Positions 60,443 through 64,000 of a DNA stretch of 64,000 nt are shown here, in pieces. A program made the position numbers and the translations under genes. The stretch comes from Lotus japonicus (lineage: Eukaryota > Streptophyta > Magnoliopsida > Fabales > Fabaceae), in assembly GCF_012489685.1 (NCBI RefSeq), contig NC_080043.1, positions 16,796,223 through 16,860,222 of the forward strand, in the 5' to 3' direction. The notes beneath the pieces were generated by a model, which was not told the DNA's origin, ran no database searches, and saw only the letters and a list, made by a program, of their open reading frames with translations. How positions within the stretch are numbered: position 1 is the stretch's first letter; each line of letters opens with the position of its first letter.

Positions 60443-62879
60443 GATCAATTCCGGGCATATCCTTGCAGCTCCAAGCAAACAAATCTAAGTTCTCGCCTAG
60501 CAACTTTGTTAGGCGCGTCTCCTGCTCGTCCGTCAATCTGGTCCCAATCTTCAAAGTACGATCGCCAAACTTCAGCGCCTTTGTTTCCTCAATTGGCGTG
60601 GGCCTGTTCACTAGCCCCTCGCCACGCGGGTCAAGATTTTCATCCGAAGTTTCAATTTCATAACATCTGTGTCCAACCAACGCACTCTTCTTGCCATACA
60701 AGTTGAGGCAATTATTATAACATTCCCTCGCCATCTTCTGGTCATCCTTCAGCTTACCAACCTTGCCATTGTTTAGTGGATACTTGACCGCCAAGTGGGC
60801 TGTTGAAATTACAGCACAGAGGCGATTCAATGTATTTCGCCCAATGATGACATTATAAGATGCCACCACCTGGAGGACCAGATACCTTACCTTCAAAACC
60901 CTTGCACACTCATCTTCCCCGAATATTGTATCCAGATCAATGAATCCTCGCACCATTACTTGCTCTCCTGCAAAACCCACCAAGGTTCCCGCATATGGAG
61001 TCAGATCATTGTCAGTCAGTCCCAACTTGTCAAATGCGTCGCCATAGATGATATCAGCTGAGCTTCCCTGGTCCAGGAGTACCCTTCTAACGTTGAAACT
61101 ATTCAACCTTAATTGCACTACTATTGGGTCATCCTTATGAGGTTTTATCCCCTCAAAGTCTGCCATCGAGATTGTTATGTCAGGGTGCACGAACCCGAAA
61201 GCAACTTCATGAACTGAATTAACTGCACGAATATGACGTTTCCGCGCCGCGTGGGTGTCGCCTCCACCGCCAAATCCTCCAGCGATGGTGTTTATGGTCC
61301 CTACGGGCGGTCCTGAGTGTTGGGCGAACGTGTCATCAGCCCCTTTTGTGGCGATAGCCGCTGATTCTTGCTTCTTCTCGTCCTTTTTGTCTGTTCGCTC
61401 CTCCTCTCGCTTATCCGTTTTGTTGCGATCGCCATTGTTGCGCCACTGGCCTTGGCAATTTCCTCGATATTGTCCAGCACCGGAACGATTGTCCTGACGT
61501 CCATCGCCTTGACGCTCGTCTCCACGCCTGAAGTATCCCGCCCGAATCAACTTATCAATCTCCCGCTGCAAAGTCCAGCAGTCGTCCGTGTCATGCCTGA
61601 TGGACCGATGGTATTCACACCACTTCTTGGGATTGGCGTCCCGTGGTTGATACTTTGGGGCCTCTGGCTCATCCACTAGATGTGCGTCCCTCGCCTCGCG
61701 GAGCATATCCGTTAAATCTGTGTTCATCACCATGTCAGCCTCCTCCCGCTGGCGATGAGACTTAGATTGCCAAGGCCGGCGTTGTTCATAATCATCGCGC
61801 CGTGGATACAACTGTGCCTTGGTCGGTTTCAATACCGCCTTTCCTTTATCCTCTCTTTGCTGCTTGCCATCCCCCTTGACTTCGCCACTCTTATCTTTGT
61901 TCACACGCTTGGGTGACGTGTCGCCTTTTTCCAGTTTCGCGCGCTTTCTTTTGAAAGCATCGTCCTCCTCGTCAAGAATATAAGTGCTAGCGCGAGCGCG
62001 CATCTCTTCCATCGAACGTGCAGGCTTGCGTGTCAACTTGCTGTTCAACCTTCCCGGTAACAAACCATTCTTGAATGCTAGAGCACAAGCTCGAGGCTCC
62101 TCATCCTCTACCTTGACCGATGCAGTGCTATACCTTGCCATGTACTCCTTCAGTGACTCTCCTTCTTGTTGGCGAATGTTGTATAGATCATTGATCGTCA
62201 CCGGCTGATTCTTGTTCGCCGAGAATTGCACTATAAACTTGGATGAGAAGTCTCTGAAATTCGAAATCGATCCGCGCGGCAAAGTTGTGAACCATGCCAT
62301 CGCCGTCGATTTGAAAGTCGATGGAAACATCCTGCATTTCACCGCATCTGATGCCGCAATTATCACCATCTTCGTGTTGAAATACAGAAGATGATCCTTC
62401 GGATCAGAATCCCCGCTGTAAGAATCCAGAACCAGCGTTTTCATATTATCTGGAATCGCCACATTCTCAACGTCCTCCGAGAACGGACGGAACTCAGCTA
62501 CGGAATCCGTCTCTCTGCCTCCATCATCTCGTTGCTCGCGGCGGTAGAAATCCAACTGAGCTTGTAAATGCTCATTCCGCTGCTGGATGTCGCCAATGCT
62601 GCGCATCATATGGCGCCATTCCTCCTGCGTCACTGCTGGTTGTCGCTCCGGAGTAGGTGAATTCTCCGGTGAGCGCTCCGGAGATCCGATCTGCGAAGGA
62701 AGAGAAGGCGATGGAGGAGGTGGTGGTGATGGAGGAGGAGAAGGCGGCAAAGAAGTGCGTGTAGCCTGTACTCCCGTTGTTCGCATCGGGGAATCCAAGA
62801 CGACTCCCTGAGGCCGCCGAGGCGGCGAGGTTCGCCGTCGCACCGGCGAATGATGCTGCTTCCTGCGTCGAGTCTCCAT
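60438..62879 (-). pseudogene. Element B gag-protease
   Basis: A long intact frame from ATG 62879 (about 812 residues to the LTR junction). An Arg/Pro/Ser-rich N-terminus precedes the Retrotrans_gag domain (about 140-300: FPSTFKSTAMAWFTTLPRGS). A Lys/Arg/Asp-rich region follows, then a CCHC-type knuckle (C421, H424, H429, C434), a further basic/Gly-rich linker and the aspartic protease with D603 in LLDQGSSADI. The frame then runs into the start of RT (SCKDMPGIDPN), where the solo LTR cuts it. Gag and protease themselves look undamaged, in contrast to pol. Confidence 0.88.
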
Positions 62880-63023
62880 CTAAACCAGGAATGACACAAA
62901 CTTGATCGGAAAACCAGCACCGATCGCAGAATCAAACCAAGAAAATTTTAGAATCGCCAAATCATAACTAGAGATCGTCTCTTGCACAATCAGTCCACGT
63001 GAATGGGAATAGAAAGTTTATTG

Positions 63024-63041
63024 TCCCCACAGACGGCGCCA
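63024..63041 (-). promoter_or_regulatory. Primer-binding site of element B
   Basis: TGGCGCCGTCTGTGGGGA on the minus strand, two bases from the 5' LTR. The first nine bases equal the tRNA-Asp PBS and the rest differ. The tRNA used is uncertain. Confidence 0.7.
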
Positions 63042-63043
63042 AA

Positions 63044-63317
63044 TGTTCTGGGAATGAACATTGAAGGAAAGGATAGTACCTAGAGAGTGGAAGAATGTGC
63101 TAAAATGAGAATGAGAGAGAGTGCTGAATTTCGTGTGTTCTTTCATCCAATGAGCCAAAGTCCTTTACAATTGGTATCTACCTCCTATTTATAGGGCTTG
63201 GGTACTACCTATTGGGCCAATTGGGCCTCTGAAGTTGAGGCCCAATTTAAGGCCAGGCTCTCGCCATTGGGCGGGCCGAACCCTGGGCGTCGCCCCTCTA
63301 GGGGCTCGCCCAGTCCA
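63044..63317 (-). repeat. 5' LTR of Tat element B
   Basis: 274 bp, identical by eye to 49802-50075. TATA box on the minus strand at 63193-63186. Confidence 0.95.
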
Positions 63318-63322
63318 CAAAT

Positions 63323-64000
63323 ATAAGAAGTTTCCTACCAGAGGGGGTTAAATTGCAGCAATATATTTCATTAATTATTTTATGTTTTTCAAACTACCTA
63401 ACTAGAAAAACTTGCAGTTATACCCTAGCTAATTGGAAGCCAAATTGTGTTTATCACTAGTGGTAATTTTACTAATGGGTGTGCCATAGGCTTCTGTTGC
63501 TTATATGAAAAATGAATTAGGACACGTTAGGATGAAGGATTTTATCTCTATTTTTTTCTCCCTTTGCCTTTCATTCTAGAGGTTCGAGCAGGCGACATGG
63601 CTGCAAGGTGAATGAAATGTAATGAATGAATTGACTATAGAGAAGGGGATGATTTGCAACCACATTTTGGAATGGAGTGTGAATGGGTATTTTATAGGCA
63701 TTTATTTTTCACAAAATATTTTGCATTGATATAATTTTAGAGTGACAGGTTGTAAATTTCCTCCTCTGAGAGGCTCATATGGTAGAAAATTAATGGTGAA
63801 TGATGACATTCTAGGGTCGACAGTTGTTTAGAGTAGCTCTATCCTTACTCTGCAGTGTTTGGATAAAATTTAGGAAATTGTTGTAAATGACAATTATCTT
63901 TTTTATTTTCAGAAACTGATTATTAGCTTGAAGGGTAATTTTATGAGATGAAAAGAACTCTATGTAGCAAGCATTTTGTGTATTACCTAAATACTATTTT
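63323..64000. other. AT-rich intergenic DNA at right edge
   Basis: No gene, RNA or repeat terminus recognised. This is the host sequence into which element B inserted, continuous with 49677-49801 before insertion. Confidence 0.6.

Larger units (their letters stand above)
49802..63317 (-). mobile_element. Ty3/gypsy Tat-lineage element B with antisense gene and nested LTRs
   Basis: A 13.5-kb element with 274-bp LTRs at 49802-50075 and 63044-63317, TG...CA ends, and a perfect TSD caaat (49797-49801 and 63318-63322). Minus-strand order: gag-protease (60438-62879), RT, RNase H, archaeal-type RNase H, integrase (55965-59049). An antisense gene (50901-53490, plus strand) follows between pol and the 3' LTR. 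It is interrupted by a copia-type solo LTR (59055-60437) and an LTR/tRNA insertion (54512-55946). The two LTRs appear identical base for base. Confidence 0.95.

Overview
This is a TE-dense stretch of plant nuclear DNA, most likely from a eudicot and possibly a legume. The legume guess is inferred from the style of the retrotransposons and SINEs, not from a search. I find one convincing host gene in 64 kb: a three-exon ZIP-family metal transporter on the minus strand (37127-39137). Almost everything else is nested mobile DNA, much of it with clear termini and target-site duplications (TSDs).

Layout. (1) 1-12365: a minus-strand Ty1/copia element (Sirevirus-like) that runs off the left edge. Its gag is split by a young minus-strand Ty3/gypsy Tekay-type element (2993-11455, TSD gcact, 2.7-kb LTRs) that has lost gag and protease. 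(2) 12514-26678: Tat-lineage gypsy element A on the plus strand. Its gag-pol is broken by stops and frameshifts. Behind pol it carries two genes on the opposite strand, including a five-exon plant-mobile-domain gene with its own TATA box. A 148-bp piece of Tat 3' internal sequence sits upstream of its 5' LTR. (3) 26679-36160: AT-rich DNA with a decayed plastid trnI fragment, a Stowaway MITE, and a Helitron (29094-36057) that contains a CACTA element (32240-35970), which in turn contains a foldback repeat. (4) 36761-39137: a SINE with 14-bp TSDs and the ZIP gene. (5) 39138-49801: LINE fragments, a 3.4-kb gypsy solo LTR (TSD gtatt), MITE-like elements and a TIR element carrying GC-rich sequence. 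(6) 49802-63317: Tat-lineage gypsy element B on the minus strand, with 274-bp identical LTRs and TSD caaat. It also carries an antisense spliced gene (Transposase_28-like domain plus coiled coil) with its own TATA box. It is interrupted by a copia-type solo LTR (TSD gtttg) and by an LTR joined to a near-complete reverse copy of tRNA-Asp. (7) 63318-64000: AT-rich DNA with nothing recognised.

How it fits together. The two Tat elements belong to the same broad lineage (dual RNase H) but carry unrelated antisense genes in the same slot between pol and the 3' LTR. Each gene joins a different mobile-element-associated N-terminal domain to a charged linker and a long coiled coil. Each has a TATA box and at least one intron. 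This recurring antisense accessory cassette, together with the LTR/tRNA-Asp fusion that carries a mismatch exactly at the position of m1A58, are the observations I would follow up first.
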